Origin: Dermanyssus gallinae
Taxonomy: Eukaryota > Arthropoda > Arachnida > Mesostigmata > Dermanyssidae
Assembly: GCA_003439945.1 (NCBI GenBank)
Contig: QVRM01001473.1
Coordinates: 438,001-502,000, forward strand
Direction: 5' to 3'
DNA length: 64,000 bases
Shown: positions 44,969 through 55,344 of the stretch, piece by piece
Layout: each line of letters opens with the position of its first letter
Numbering within the stretch: the stretch's first letter is position 1
Position numbers and translations under genes: made by a program
The notes under the pieces: model-generated
Database searches by the model: none
Seen by the model: only the letters and a program-made list of their open reading frames with translations
What the model was told of the DNA's origin: nothing

Positions 44969-46219
44969 GAATTTTCCAAATCATGTTTTTAAATTTATCT
45001 TATTCGATATACTCCCCGAGATGCTCAATACACTTTTCCCACCAAGATTTCAGAGCTTTTATACCTCTTAAGTAGAATTCCGCGTCTTTAGACTGAAAAT
45101 AGGCATTGACAGCAGCCTTAACCTCTTCATTGCTGGAAAAACGCTTTCCACCGAGACTATTCTTCAAATGTTCGAAGAGGAAATAATCAGAGGAGGCCAG
45201 GTCTGGAGAATAGGAAGGTTGTTCCATAAGTTCGAACCTCAGTTGGGCCAGTTTTGCCGATGCTTGCCGGGACTTGTGTGCAGGAGCATTGTCCTGGTGA
45301 AACAGGACAACCTTCTTCTGCAAAGCGAGCCGTTTCACGATGAGTTCTTGCTAAAGGCAGTCCAACAGTCTTGCATAATATTCTCCTGTGATCGTTTTAC
45401 CGCTCTCAAGGTAGTCGACCAGCATTATTCTACGTTGGTCTTAAAAAACTGTAGCCATCACCTTTCCGGTCAATGCCGTTGTCCGCACCCTCTTTGGAGG
45501 TCCTTCATCAGGTGCACACCATTGGCAAGATGCTTCTTGGGTCTCGGGAGTGTAGTGATGGACCCAGCTTTCATCGACGGTCATGAATCTGCGCCAAAAA
45601 TCCGACGGATTGTTCGACATCTTGGCCAAATTTCACTGTGAAGCGAAAACAGGCGCGTTTTTGGCCTTGGTTGAGCAAATGCGGCAGCCATTTTTCTCTG
45701 AGCTCTTTCATCTTCAAGTTTTCGTATAGGAGAAAATGCACACTACCTAAACTAATTCCTAATGCCTCCGCTATCTCCTTAATGTTCATTCGCTTATCTG
45801 TGCCAACGATGTTTCGCACTTTCTCTATGTTTTCCTCATCAGTTGCCGTTTTTTGGCCTCCTGGACGTAGTTCATTCTCGGTGCTCCTGCGACCTCTTTT
45901 TAGCACATTATTCAAGTTGGAAACAGTGGCAAAACATGGCGCAGAGTCACCGTACGTCTCGTCCAACCCAATTTTTACTTAAGTCGCATTCCAACCTTTG
46001 AAATAAAAATGCTTGATAACCACTCGAAACTCTTTTTTCTTCATTTTTAAAAATCACGCCGATACGTTGCACGGGAAAAGCTATCAAACGAAATCGCAAC
46101 GGCCAATCACCATAATATTTTGAGTGCTAGCAGTCAAAAAGTTGCAGTTCCTAGTAGCGGTGGAAGCGCGAAAATTCGAATTCTAAAAAGCTCATTCTAA
46201 GAACTTATGGAACTACCTG
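44934..46219 (-). mobile_element. mariner (DD34D) DNA transposon inserted in BEL gag
   Basis: A 1286-bp element flanked by TA (44932-44933 and 46220-46221) with perfect 28-bp terminal inverted repeats beginning CAGGTAGTTCCATAAG. The TA target and ITRs are standard for Tc1/mariner. The flanking gag sequence joins across it. Its transposase gene on the minus strand is interrupted. It must postdate the BEL insertion. Confidence 0.95.
45000..46050 (-). pseudogene. mariner transposase, inactivated
   Basis: Minus-strand pieces in order: 'MKKKEFRVVIKHFYFKG' (start at about 46047, in-frame stop after 'GWNAT'), helix-turn-helix part 'IAEALGISLGSVHFLLYENL' (about 45790-45730), 'WLPHLLN' (about 45680), catalytic D1 in 'MTVDESWVHHYTPETQ' (about 45590), D2 in 'LFHQDNAPAHKS' and D3 in 'YSPDLASSDYFLFEHL' (45310-45170). 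D2 and D3 are separated by 34 residues, the DD34D mariner signature. All three Asp residues are kept. Inactivation is by a frameshift at about 45620 and stops after 'VMATVF' and 'LLDCL', plus the early one. Family length of about 345 residues is matched overall. Confidence 0.9.
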
Positions 46220-46221
46220 TA

Positions 46222-46912
46222 TATCGGCTGACATAATCAATTAACTGACGGATCTCGTCAGCGGCCTCAGCGGCAAATTTATCGACACCGCCTGTCACCA
46301 AATCATTGTCAGCAGACTGCCTGACGCGGAATGGATAGACGACAGTCGCCTATTCTCGGTGAAGTCAAACACAATCTTCCATGGGATAGCTGCCCGGAGT
46401 GTAGCTTTAAACGACAAGGAATACGTATGTAACGGACTCTCGAGTCCATCTAGCGACTGCACTGTGGACTGTACGAAGTTGAGAAGCTGGCGTAAACCCG
46501 CAGTGTCAAACTGCGATTTTACTCTAGGCAGTTTCTGCAGCGACGCAATCAATTGCTGCCTGACGATGTCCAGCCTTCCGTAGTTGTCTTCCAACAACTT
46601 AAGAGCCACCTTGTAGCTGACATCGTTCACCGGCAATGAGTTAACTAGTTGCTTTGGAGGACCGCGCAGTAGCTTTCGGAGAGCTACAAGACGATCGGTG
46701 GCCGAGGCGGCTGCGTTGCGAGATACCCAGTTATCAAACTGAGCGATGAAGGCACGATAACGCAAAATATCCCCATCGAACATCTCAGGGGTTGTGTCGA
46801 GAACGTGCGGGGCAGAACTGATGAGGAACTGGCTTGGCATCGAAGACGACGATGATGTGATTGTTGCTGCCGTTGATGTCGAGGGTGAGTCCGTTGTCCC
46901 GTTACGCATCAC
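46222..46912 (-). pseudogene. BEL/Pao gag core (DUF1759-like)
   Basis: The frame from 46912 reads a Ser/Thr-rich leader and then 'FDGDILRYRAFIAQFDNWV', 'RLVALRKLLRGPPKQLVNSL', 'YKVALKLLEDNYGRLDIVRQQ' and 'LLNFVQSTVQSLDGLESP'. This is the helical gag core of BEL/Pao elements, forming particles that package element RNA. A frameshift near 46350 is followed by an in-phase continuation ('SADNDLVTGGVDKFAAEAADEIRQ' split by the shift) up to the mariner insertion at 46219. Start ATG at 46912 may not be the true start, because a separate N-terminal frame lies upstream. Confidence 0.85.
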
Positions 46913-46941
46913 TGAAGCGGTTACTTAATTCACTTCGTCAA

Positions 46942-47229
46942 TTAACTGTCTAAGAAGTGTTGCGCCGCATTTGAATGCTCATCGCTTTCTTCAAATTCAC
47001 GATCGAGGTCTTCTTCAGGCAAACTACTGTGAGCAACAATCTGAGCGTCGTAGTCTCTCATCGCCTGATGCCGTTTTTCGACATTTCGTTGCAGGTTGAC
47101 CAGCTCGGCCTTGTCCCGCTGGTCTGCCGCGATGTCTCTTATTTGTCGCGCCTGTTCGGCGTACAATTTTAAACGGTTACGTTTGATTGTCCGGAAGCGC
47201 CGTAGGCAGGTGAGTGCTCGATCCGTCAT
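46942..47229 (-). pseudogene. BEL/Pao gag N-terminal segment
   Basis: A 95-residue frame starts at an ATG 128 bp inside the 5' LTR ('MTDRALTCLRRFRTIKRNRL'). It is rich in charged helices ('RDKAELVNLQRNVEKRHQAM') and in acidic residues near its end. It is separated from the gag core by a frame change around 46925-46945. Position directly after the primer binding site indicates the original gag start. Predicted coiled-coil character fits Pao gag N-termini. Confidence 0.75.
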
Positions 47230-47334
47230 GATCGAGTTGTCGTTGTGAGCAAGATTTCACGAGACACACAACGACGAAAAACACCCGAAAACATGAAAAT
47301 AGCAAACGATATCCACACAGGATAAACAAAGGAC

Positions 47335-47357
47335 TCGAATCCTGGCCACGGCACCAA
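47335..47357 (-). promoter_or_regulatory. Primer binding site of the BEL/Pao element
   Basis: Directly next to the 5' LTR the minus strand reads TTGGTGCCGTGGCCAGGATT..., i.e. the complement of a tRNA 3' end (…CCACGGCACCA with T-loop TTCGAAT-like sequence). The matching tRNA would start GCCGTGG; a tRNA-His-like species fits the CACGGCA ending, but identity is unproven. Confidence 0.75.
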
Positions 47358-47656
47358 TGTAGAGTTTCGGGGGAGCCCTTGTTTAAGCGAATTAGTGGAT
47401 TTCAATTTGCTATTTACGGGAATGAACAAGCCGTTCTTGGCGGTTAAGTACAACGACTGATAAGTACGTTTATTTCATATATCATACATTCATAGCAGAC
47501 GGCCGGCAGCGGGAGCAGCATGTTTGAATCTCTGCCTCCCTCTCCTCACAGAGCATGATGTCAGTGAGAGAAGCTTCTGAGAAAGTACGAGCTCCGCTGC
47601 CGCAGTGTAGGTCTAACAGGCTCAGAATATTTGTACTATTCAAAGGTTTTCTGACA
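47358..47656 (-). repeat. BEL/Pao 5' LTR
   Basis: 299 bp, pairs with 40541-40839; followed by the CTACT target duplication at 47657-47661. It should carry the element's promoter and polyadenylation signal; a TTTATTTCATATATC segment (47468-47482) is the most AT-rich part. Confidence 0.95.
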
Positions 47657-47795
47657 CTACTCATTAAGAAAATCGTAAACAAAAGCCAGGTCGAACGAAC
47701 AAGGAAAGGCATATATTATTAACTAGAGTAGGGCCGTAAAATATAAATTATTTTTTTTAATTTGCCCTAGAAAGCTGTAAAAACACTCTGAATAA

Positions 47796-47798
<3 letters not shown>

Positions 47799-47893
<95 letters not shown>
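47799..47893. repeat. (TA)n microsatellite
   Basis: About 95 bp of TA repeats with one TATG interruption. Confidence 0.95.
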
Positions 47894-47899
47894 GGGTAT

Positions 47900-50680
47900 A
47901 TGTATATATCTATGTGCATGTGTGTGTACAGTTTTTTTACGGTTCTGCATCGATCGTCATGAGACAGATAAGTGAAGGCAATAATAATCTCTTAACAGCC
48001 TAGGAACAAATGTCAGCCGAGCATACACCTCGAGGGCGAGCACTTCCGAACAACGTCATCGGACAGCGGATTGGGAATATCGTGTTTACATATGCTTAAG
48101 GCGTCCGTTCCCATCCGGCCCACAAGGAGAGCGAGAGAGAGAGACAGAGACAGAAAGAGAACGGGGAGGAGTGTAGTGGCGCACTTCCTTGTCGAGGCCG
48201 ATTTGCCGGGGTCATTTTGCCGCTAAACGTTGTATCGGTATTGTAGATTCTTAGCTGGTGACCTCGAAAGGAGCGTGAAAGCACAGCTTTGCTGGAGCAT
48301 TTCTTCCGATCGTTCGAAGGACTTCTTTGGTTCGCTCAGGTGAAGCGCATTGACCGGAATCGAGGAAATAGCCCTCACTTTATTTGCCGACCGTACTACT
48401 TCGTATCCATTAGCTGTAGCTTCTGTTTCGCATGCTACGATAGTCTTTTTTAGTGTTTGACAAATTGTGCCGCCGCTTTGCACGCGAGGCTCGTCACGGG
48501 ATTATGTCCAAGGACGGCACCTTGTTCTCAGCGCGTGTTATCGTAGTGTAAACGGAGGTAAACGCCAAAGCGGACCATGGTGCTAAAAAGGAAGCGTTGA
48601 CGCCTCCAAAAAAGAAATGGCGCAGGACCAGTTTTTCCGGATAATAATTATTCATATTAGTCAAATATAATCAACTATGCTGTCGTAGTAGCAATGTTAC
48701 AGCCGACCGCCTCCCATAACCGAACATTCAATGTTCCTAATTTTCTTCAGCCTTTATCAAGGCGGCAATCATAAAAAGGTGATGTGTAACGTTAGATCAA
48801 ATATACGAGATACAAGAATGCGAACAGCAACCAATTCAAGATAGTGTAGTGCAGGTCACGGCTTCATCGGGCTAGTTCTGCTCGCAGGTGGCGGCAGATC
48901 AGCTTTATGTCGTAACCTACGAGCTCGTAACGAGCAAATCGTATTTTTTTTCGAGCAAAGATGAAACAAGCTTCCTGCTTCACTGCTAACTGTGTTAGTG
49001 AAGTGTGCAATAATCCTCTTTGAATTGAGCGGAGAGTAGTCGAACATTCTGCCTAGTGCTGGAAAGACAGGAGGACTCGTTAATCCAGGGCAGCAGCAGC
49101 CACAGAACGCACTACCCATAGAAGGATGGAAACGTAGGTCAAATATGCATGAGTTTAGCGAAATTCACTTTTCAGGGAACCGGCGAGAACTGAGCGGTGG
49201 TGGAATTTAGCCTGTCGTTCTGCGTCGAGCTGACTGCAGCGGACTAGCGACAAATATAATAATAATCATCAAAGAAAAAGTAACTAAACGAAAATTAAAT
49301 GAATAAGCTCTCAAACCATTCGAAAAAGAGAAATTAAATACAGAAATCCGTATAAGCTCATAGTGTGAGATTGTGTTCCAAGATCACTGGCAAAACTACA
49401 CCAGATTGGGCTGTTCGGATTCACCAACATGTAGAAGTCTGCTACCACTACCGTTTTAGATGGTTGAGCGTTTCTTCTCTGCAGAAAGTTCCTGCAGCAG
49501 CATCGGCCAAAACGGTAGCAGTCTCTCATATCCCCGGGAAACTATCACTTCTCTCCGTATGCCTACACGTTTTTCGGGAAAATATGCCTCGAGCGCCGCT
49601 AAACTCCAGAGACTGTTCCGTTGAACTGAGAACAGGATGAAACCTTGAGTCGCCGGTGTACGGCGCCATGTAGGCCGCGGCCAATGTTCTGTATTGTCCG
49701 GTCCGCCAGTGATCTCGTGTGTGAACGCAGTATGTAACAGTAATATATCATAGGCATTAGTTGCACGCATGCTCTGTTTAAGTAAACGTTTATCGGCCAC
49801 ATACCTAGAAACTTTAGAATGCATCTGCGTGTGTGCGTCGTTTGTACGTATTCGTAGGTCAAATGTTCCAGAAAGAAGATGGACGGACAGCTTAGTTACT
49901 GCAGCGCTTAACGAGTCTATGAAGCACAAACAGATTCTTAAAAGACTTCGCAAAAATAAAATTAATGTTTGTTAGTAAACGGAGAACATTGGATATACAC
50001 ACCTGTTAGGGATGTTCTTACTTGCACATGCAAAATATTTCATTTAAGCTGTTAGGCTTGAATCCATATATCTAAACTTAATTTAAATTGAAGCACAAAA
50101 GCAAGGATGGTATCCTAACTTAAATTAAGCATCATGTGTATATATCACTCCTTAAAATATAGCACCATATGAAATGCAAGGCGTCTTTACTCAATGAAAT
50201 AAAGTCCTAGCGACATCACGTTCAACGACGTGTTTTACGCTGCATGAGTTCGCAGGCCAGAGGGCAGACGATAATTGGCAAATGCTTTTAAGCATTAAAC
50301 AGCGCGGAGGAGCCGTAAATATATAGTGTGAATATATTTTAGTGAAGTTAGAGATTGATCTTCATCGGGCGTAAGTAAAGCGATACCTTAGTGTGTCTAG
50401 TTAGTGTCTGTTAGTCGTGCGCCGCCTGGCATTATTTTTGGTTAAAGTCAACTAGCGATTCTATAGTTGAAATTGCGCAGAAAATCAGCAAGACGAACTG
50501 TTAGCCGATCCCGTGGTCACTACCTTAAACAACGCCAAACCACACATACACCCCACCCCCATTTAAACATACTCGCCATAGTTTCTAATTAAAGTTTTCG
50601 GGCTGACCCTCAGCTAAGATTTAACGTGCACGGAACTGTTTTTTACATTGCTTCATAGACGGGCCCCCATAAATACAAAT
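47900..50680. other. Unassigned 2.8-kb interval
   Basis: No TE protein or convincing exon was recognised. Open frames such as 49456-49953 (minus) overlap plus-strand frames and have no motif. A GA run lies at 48128-48145. Confidence 0.4.
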
Positions 50681-50684
50681 GTGC

Positions 50685-50764
50685 AACGGTGGGGCTCGAA
50701 CCCGCGCACCTATGTGTCTCCCCCGGTTGTAAGGCGCAGACGTAAGCCACCACGCCACCGGGCC
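50685..50764 (-). mobile_element. tRNA-derived SINE head (copy 2)
   Basis: On the minus strand it has GCCCGGTGGCGTGGTGGC, then TAGGTGCGCGGGTTCGAG with a good B box, and ends in CCCCACCGTT. It shares its whole length with 21511-21592. Acceptor pairing is absent, so it is a SINE or tRNA-pseudogene head rather than a tRNA gene. No clear body is seen on either side. Confidence 0.68.
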
Positions 50765-50769
50765 GCCAC

Positions 50770-51140
50770 AGTTCCTAATGAAATCTAACGCTAATCGTTC
50801 ATAGCGGTGTCATGCTTTAACATAGTGCGCTTGGCTTTGATTATAAAATATTAATTTAAAAATTGTGTCATCTTAACAACCTCTTGACATATGAAATGTA
50901 CTTAATTTTGGAGTTTATTTTCAGCAAATTCTTGGCAGGTAATCCACAAGAACAGATTTTTTGTTAAACCCAAATTAGTCCTAAATAAATCTTGACAAAC
51001 AACGTGGATATGCCGCCTCCTTTCGGGGCACACTTTTGAGGTGGCTTTCGCAGTGCTAAGACGAAACGAACATATGAATAGTCGCTACACTCGCCTACTA
51101 ACATTGACTTTGCTAATACTTCATGAAACGGGTATAAAAC

Positions 51141-51179
<39 letters not shown>

Positions 51180-51250
51180 TACTACTAGTAGACTAAATTT
51201 GTAGCTTTTTGCTCATCGCCGAGGCATCAGACATTGCGTAACAACCAATT
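50770..51250. other. Unassigned AT-rich interval with (TA)n
   Basis: (TA)n at 51149-51178 followed by (CTA)n. No gene motif. Confidence 0.5.
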
Positions 51251-51254
51251 ACTC

Positions 51255-51960
51255 GAGCTACGGAACATTGAGCTCTCGCAGACAGCCAGGTGCCTGGGGC
51301 GCGTTCTCCAAAAAAATATGAAGTGACATTCCCACATAGAATATATTGCACCCAAGTGCTATGCTGTGATATCGGCGCTGTGCAGAAGAAAACTGATTGG
51401 GATCCCCACAGAGGGCTTACTTCTGGTGTACATCCGTGTTCTTATTAGTGCTATGCAATGGTATTCTTCTCTGGGGTGGTGGATATAACGAAATTCTCCG
51501 GAGAGTCAGAGTAATACAGAATGATGCACTTTAAGCAATTTTTTCTAGGAGGCGAAGAGATTCGGTCCATGATTTATTTTCTCGATAGAACCTATTCATG
51601 GTGGAAAAAATTTACACGCTGCGGATTTCTATGCTAGCATATCAAATTTTGCGAGGCATTGTACCCGCGGAGATTGCGTTTCCACAAATCCCTACCTCAA
51701 ATCGGACATCAGCTAGGCGTGCAACAACTTTCGCAGTGCTCTCAGTATCCTTGAAGTCCAGTCAACACTCACTTGCATGCCGCCTGCCCGAAACTTAGAC
51801 TTGCATTCCTAAAAATTTTAGATGCCTCACATCGAAGCAGCTCTTTGCTCGCAAAAGAAAAAAATGCTTTTAATTTCACTATCTGAATCAGGCCGGTCAT
51901 CTAGCCATATCCTAAATCGGGGTTATTAGTCTTTTTGTAAGGGATCACCTTCTCAGATTA
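51255..51960 (+). mobile_element. LINE 3' end, family B (plus-strand copy)
   Basis: Nucleotide-level match with the minus-strand element at 58.9-59.6 kb. Shared blocks include GAATATATTGCACC, ATGGTATTCTTCTCTGGGGT and, in translation, 'YTLRISMLAYQILRGIVPAEIAFP' and 'RRATTFAVLSVSLKSSQHSLACRLPE'. This is the C-terminal RT/post-RT region ('.....GILLWGGGY', then 'SMLAY'). The protein is broken by stops, e.g. after 'NDAL'. A 3' untranslated segment shared with the other copy continues to about 51960. Confidence 0.78.
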
Positions 51961-52020
51961 AAATAGTTGTTAATTTGTCAGTGTGTTTTACCTGATGTCG
52001 TTGTGTACTATATAGATGCT

Positions 52021-52410
52021 TTATGAGTGTATCAATTCATTTTCGCGTTTATGTGAGAGCGTGTTGCCTCCCTCATTGCTGTGCATTGTAACAAACACGG
52101 TATATAAATCCTTGTGATGATACTTATTGTGACTACGTATTGTGTAATTGCGCTTATCCAAAGCATTCTTTGAAATATTATCGAGTGTGACTTTTGTCTC
52201 GGTGTTTGATTTATTTTGACAATTTTTATTTACCGGGAACTTAAGCATTGCAAAATGCAGTTCCCTTGAATAAACCACGTTTGAAACATGAACTTGATTG
52301 CCAAACATTTTGACGACTTCCCCGTTTGAAGACCCTAACCAATCTAATAGGTTAGAGGGCGTGCAAGATATATTTCTGAGGCGCCTGTGACTGAGGTGCT
52401 CTCGGTACAT
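52021..52410 (-). CDS. Unclassified 129-codon ORF
   Basis: Open frame with mixed composition ('NISCTPSNLLDWLGSSNGEVV', split by eye at no domain boundary; 'KCQNKSNTETKV'-like Lys/Asn-rich middle). No family recognised. It lies between two LINE remnants and may be LINE untranslated or antisense sequence. Kept only because of its length in AT-rich DNA. Confidence 0.15.
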   Translation of the reverse strand: MYREHLSHRRLRNISCTPSNLLDWLGSSNGEVVKMFGNQVHVSNVVYSRELHFAMLKFPVNKNCQNKSNTETKVTLDNISKNALDKRNYTIRSHNKYHHKDLYTVFVTMHSNEGGNTLSHKRENELIHS

Positions 52411-52649
52411 ACCGCTTCATGCTTTTCCCACCGTTGCCTCACTGCTTAAACAAGGCAATACAACTGTCAGATACAATAGTCTCAGGGGTCAACGGTTCTT
52501 TACGCCAAAGCTGTTGTCCGCACAGTACCTATAAAAGTATTGTACGTTGGGCGTATAGCCAAATAGATGCACTTCTTCGTTGTTTAACAAGCACCATATG
52601 TCAGATATCAAGGTGAGATCGTCGCTGCCGCACATACTATGCAACTGCC

Positions 52650-53660
52650 TGTTATGGATAGCACATTAACGCCATTGCACAACACAACCATTATTTATTT
52701 TATTTATATGAAGACCCTCCATGTTGCACAAAACGTGATGAAATTCGTGGGCTGCAAAGGCCGTAATTAGTTGTCGATATCTTACCTCGCTACCCCGCCA
52801 TTTAGTGCTCGTCATTGCTGGTGTTCCGTAAATACCTGTGTCCACGTCACTAATTTTGGTTTGCCAGTTCCGCATATACACTTTAAAGGCACACGTTTCC
52901 TTCAGATTACATCGTTTTTGTAGATTTTTCGTCCGCAGTGGGCCACCCTCCAACACGTGAACAACCCTATTCCAGCATGTATTCAATAGCGCAAAAACCC
53001 TGACCCGTCAATTAAACGCAAATCTCCTACTCCCAACTTATTCCATATTAGTGGAATGCCATATGTGGTTATGGGTGCTATCTGTATCCCAAAAAGAGCA
53101 ATTGCTGCATGAACTGAAAGCATATGTGGACATTTAATTGCCGCAGCTGCGATGGTGGCGTTCCTGACCCTCTCCTAGATGCGTGGTCGAAAGCTGCTAC
53201 TGCTTATTGATAAGGTTATGCCTAAGTATGTAAATTTGTTTACAAATTTACTTTCTGTTCCTCTGATTTCTAGCACGTTACCCCTGGCCATACGGCCCCT
53301 TCTTCGAAATTTCATAGCTAGTGTTTTTCCCCAGTTAACCTTCAAGCCCTTTTCGTCCATAGCCTGTTTCATCTTGTTCAGGGTGAAACAGGCTAATATA
53401 TCTATAACCGATACCCCGGAGTGGCATTCATATGTGCACACATTCGCCCTGTTAACTACCCAACAGCCGATCTCCTCCAGTACGTCTAGCAAGCTTACCG
53501 TTCGTTCCCAGTCAATCCTGTCTAATCTCGCATTAAAATCATCTCTTATGATCATCGGAGCCTTCCGCGGTAGCGCTTCTATCCCCAGTAAGAAGCGCTC
53601 GACCATCGTCTCTGTCGACTCCGTCCCCGCCGGTTGCACATAGGTAGCCACTAGTTCTAG
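52650..53660 (-). mobile_element. Family A-type LINE with RT core deleted
   Basis: The frame 53651-53175 reads endonuclease C-terminus ('TMVERFLLGIEALPRKAPMI', 'DDFNARLD', 'SGVSVIDILA'). It then passes in frame into the region after the RT catalytic motif ('LNKMKQAMDEKGLKVNWGKT', 'KFRRRGRMARGNVLEI', 'FVNKFTYLGITLS'). The entire RT palm is missing and the fusion stays open for 158 codons. The junction at about 53360-53395 carries a perfect 12-bp inverted repeat. Further 3' (52986-52666), 'NTCWNRVVHVLEGGPLRTKN' and 'LITAFAAHEFHHVLCNMEGLH' match the 22.8-kb copy ('VITRYAVHGLHHQLCSQRDFH'). Dead element. Confidence 0.78.
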
Positions 53661-53664
53661 GTGG

Positions 53665-54160
53665 TGATGTTAGTAAACACGAAGCTGGCAATAATGAAAG
53701 AAATTATGATAAGGTAATGCTGGATACGAGATAGTGATAAAGTTACGAGGGTAGTGGCGAGAAGTGAAGATGATGCAGGTAGAGATGAGTGGTGATGATG
53801 ATGACTATTCAAGTCGACACTGCTTCTAATTAACTAGTTCTGAGGCGCACTACAGATGTTCACGCGAATGGACTTCGATAGTCTCAACGATGTTATGCTC
53901 ACTGATGCTCATGGATTTCCACGTCATATTCTAAAATTTAGCGGTACTTTCCAAGAGCCACACACAAACACGTCTGCACCGTTCGAGAACAACTCAGCAA
54001 CACAACAATTTATGTAAAAACAGAGGCTTTTTATGTTTATGTTATGATTTTTAGATGACACTTTGTCGCACTCTCTTGAAAACAGGTCATTAGGTATACC
54101 GGAGCTAACGGCCACGACCCCTTGTTCTAAAGTAGACAATATTCCCTCAAGAGGCTTTAA
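53665..54160. other. Unassigned interval
   Basis: A short GATGATG-rich stretch at about 53770-53810; otherwise no recognised feature. Confidence 0.4.
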
Positions 54161-54163
54161 GAA

Positions 54164-54357
54164 TACACAAAAGTCTTCTTCTACAGTCCAGTTTAGGATA
54201 CACAAAGCTTTTTTTCTGCAGCCCAGCCCTAGATAGAAAATAGTGTGATGATTTATTAATCATTTACAATATGTTTGCACACTCGGCAGTGCTCGCCTCT
54301 TCTTCTACCGTCCAGCCCAGGGTACACAAAGATTTTCTTCTACAGTCCAGCACCCCT
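54164..54357. repeat. 35-bp minisatellite, dispersed copies
   Basis: Units at 54164-54198, 54199-54233 and 54323-54357, plus a partial unit at 54299-54322. All share TACACAAAG...TCTTCTACAGTCCAG and are separated by about 65 bp of other sequence. Confidence 0.75.
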
Positions 54358-54599
54358 CAGAGACAATTTTCTTAGAAGCCCTAGAAATAATTACCGTGAA
54401 CGACATGGCTTTTTAAGTTCGCTAGGCGATTATTCCGGAAAAAAATGGGCGGCAAAAAGGTCTTCACTCACCGGGGATCTCTCTCAGCTTTCACTATTGA
54501 AGCTAGACTCACCGATGCTCAGAAGCATAGAATTGGGCTAGGAGATAAGCGCACCCGATTTCGAATTTCAGATTTAAAGCTGTAGACCTGTCAGTAGCT

Positions 54600-55340
54600 G
54601 CCAAATTCCATGCACTCTCTCACGCAACTCTGGACGTCGGGCCCAGAGAGTCGAAGCCCTCAGGGTAATCGCGGCGTACCGGACGGTAAGCGCAGCGGCG
54701 GCTCTCGTCCTTGCTGGAACGATCGCCTGGGATCTGAAGCAGCCGAACGCTGCCGTTTATGGGGCAACCCCCAGCGCAAGAAGGACGAGGAGCATCGGCA
54801 TACAATTGACCTCAGGCAGGATGGGTGGGACAGCTTGTAAGAGGGTGCCGCGGGCTCCAGTCTTCGCGTCGTTATCCCCAACATCAAAGACTGGCTGTAC
54901 CGCCCTGGGGACAAACTTTTACACGACCCAGATCCTGACAGGCCATGGTGACTTCCAGTTCTACCTGTTTAGGGTCGGGAAGGCTCTTAGCCCCAAATGT
55001 ATCCATTGCGGCGATGGCCCGGAAGACACCCCAGATCACACCGCACTGATATCTCCAGCATGGGCGGGGCAGCGCGCACCCCTACCGCTTCTAATGACTA
55101 CACAGGCTTTTAACTAGCGTGACCTCTGCAAAACAAATGACGGAATCGCTCTTATACTGGAATACCATAGCTGATCTTTAAAGATATTTTACAGAAGAAA
55201 ACGAGCGCCAACCACCTGAAACGCCCCCCTCACCGTGGCTCCCGGAGAACACACCCGCAAGGAGTAGTAGACCCCTCCCCCCCCGCCCCCTGATGATGTT
55301 TGATGAGATGCGCAAACAGTTCCCAGTCAGGTCGGGGGAC
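54600..55340 (+). mobile_element. R1-clade LINE 3' end
   Basis: Translation from about 54620 gives 'RRAQRVEALRVIAAYRTVSA' and 'AALVLAGTIAWDLK'. After an open stretch comes 'LTGHGDFQFYLFRVGKALS' followed by a C-x2-C-x8-H motif ('CIHCGDGPEDTPDH'), whose final Cys is replaced. Past a stop at 55117, 'WNTIADL.KIF' at about 55160-55185 matches the terminal R1-clade helix. Order and motifs mirror the minus-strand R1-clade fragment at 1.8-3.0 kb, but nucleotide similarity is low, so it is another family. Dead and 5' truncated. Confidence 0.72.
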
Positions 55341-55344
55341 GAGT

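Larger units (their letters stand above)
40541..47656 (-). mobile_element. BEL/Pao LTR retrotransposon, complete but inactive
   Basis: A 7116-bp element on the minus strand with 299-bp LTRs at both ends, each bounded TG...CA. It is flanked by the 5-bp target duplication CTACT (40536-40540 and 47657-47661). Internally, in minus-strand order: a tRNA-type primer binding site, gag with a DUF1759-like core and zinc knuckles, an aspartic protease, RT, RNase H, an H2C2/DDE integrase and a C-terminal DUF5641-like segment. This is the Pao order; no envelope is present. The LTRs differ at 8 of 299 positions, so insertion is fairly recent on the scale of the window. The coding region has several frameshifts, altered catalytic residues, a deletion between RT and RNase H, and a mariner element in gag. 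Confidence 0.93.

Noticed and set aside
45168..45982. Plus-strand frames of 157 and 114 codons
   Set aside because: Antisense of the mariner transposase.
40541..47661. Endogenous retrovirus with envelope
   Set aside because: Integrase C-terminus runs to within about 130 bp of the 3' LTR, leaving no room for an envelope gene; domain order is that of a Pao retrotransposon.
47482..47712. ORF shared by both LTRs (also 40665-40874)
   Set aside because: Duplicated only because the LTRs are duplicated; LTRs are not expected to code and there is no motif.
50685..50764. Functional tRNA gene
   Set aside because: T-stem has a mismatch and the acceptor ends are not complementary; a second copy with unrelated flanks indicates a mobile unit.
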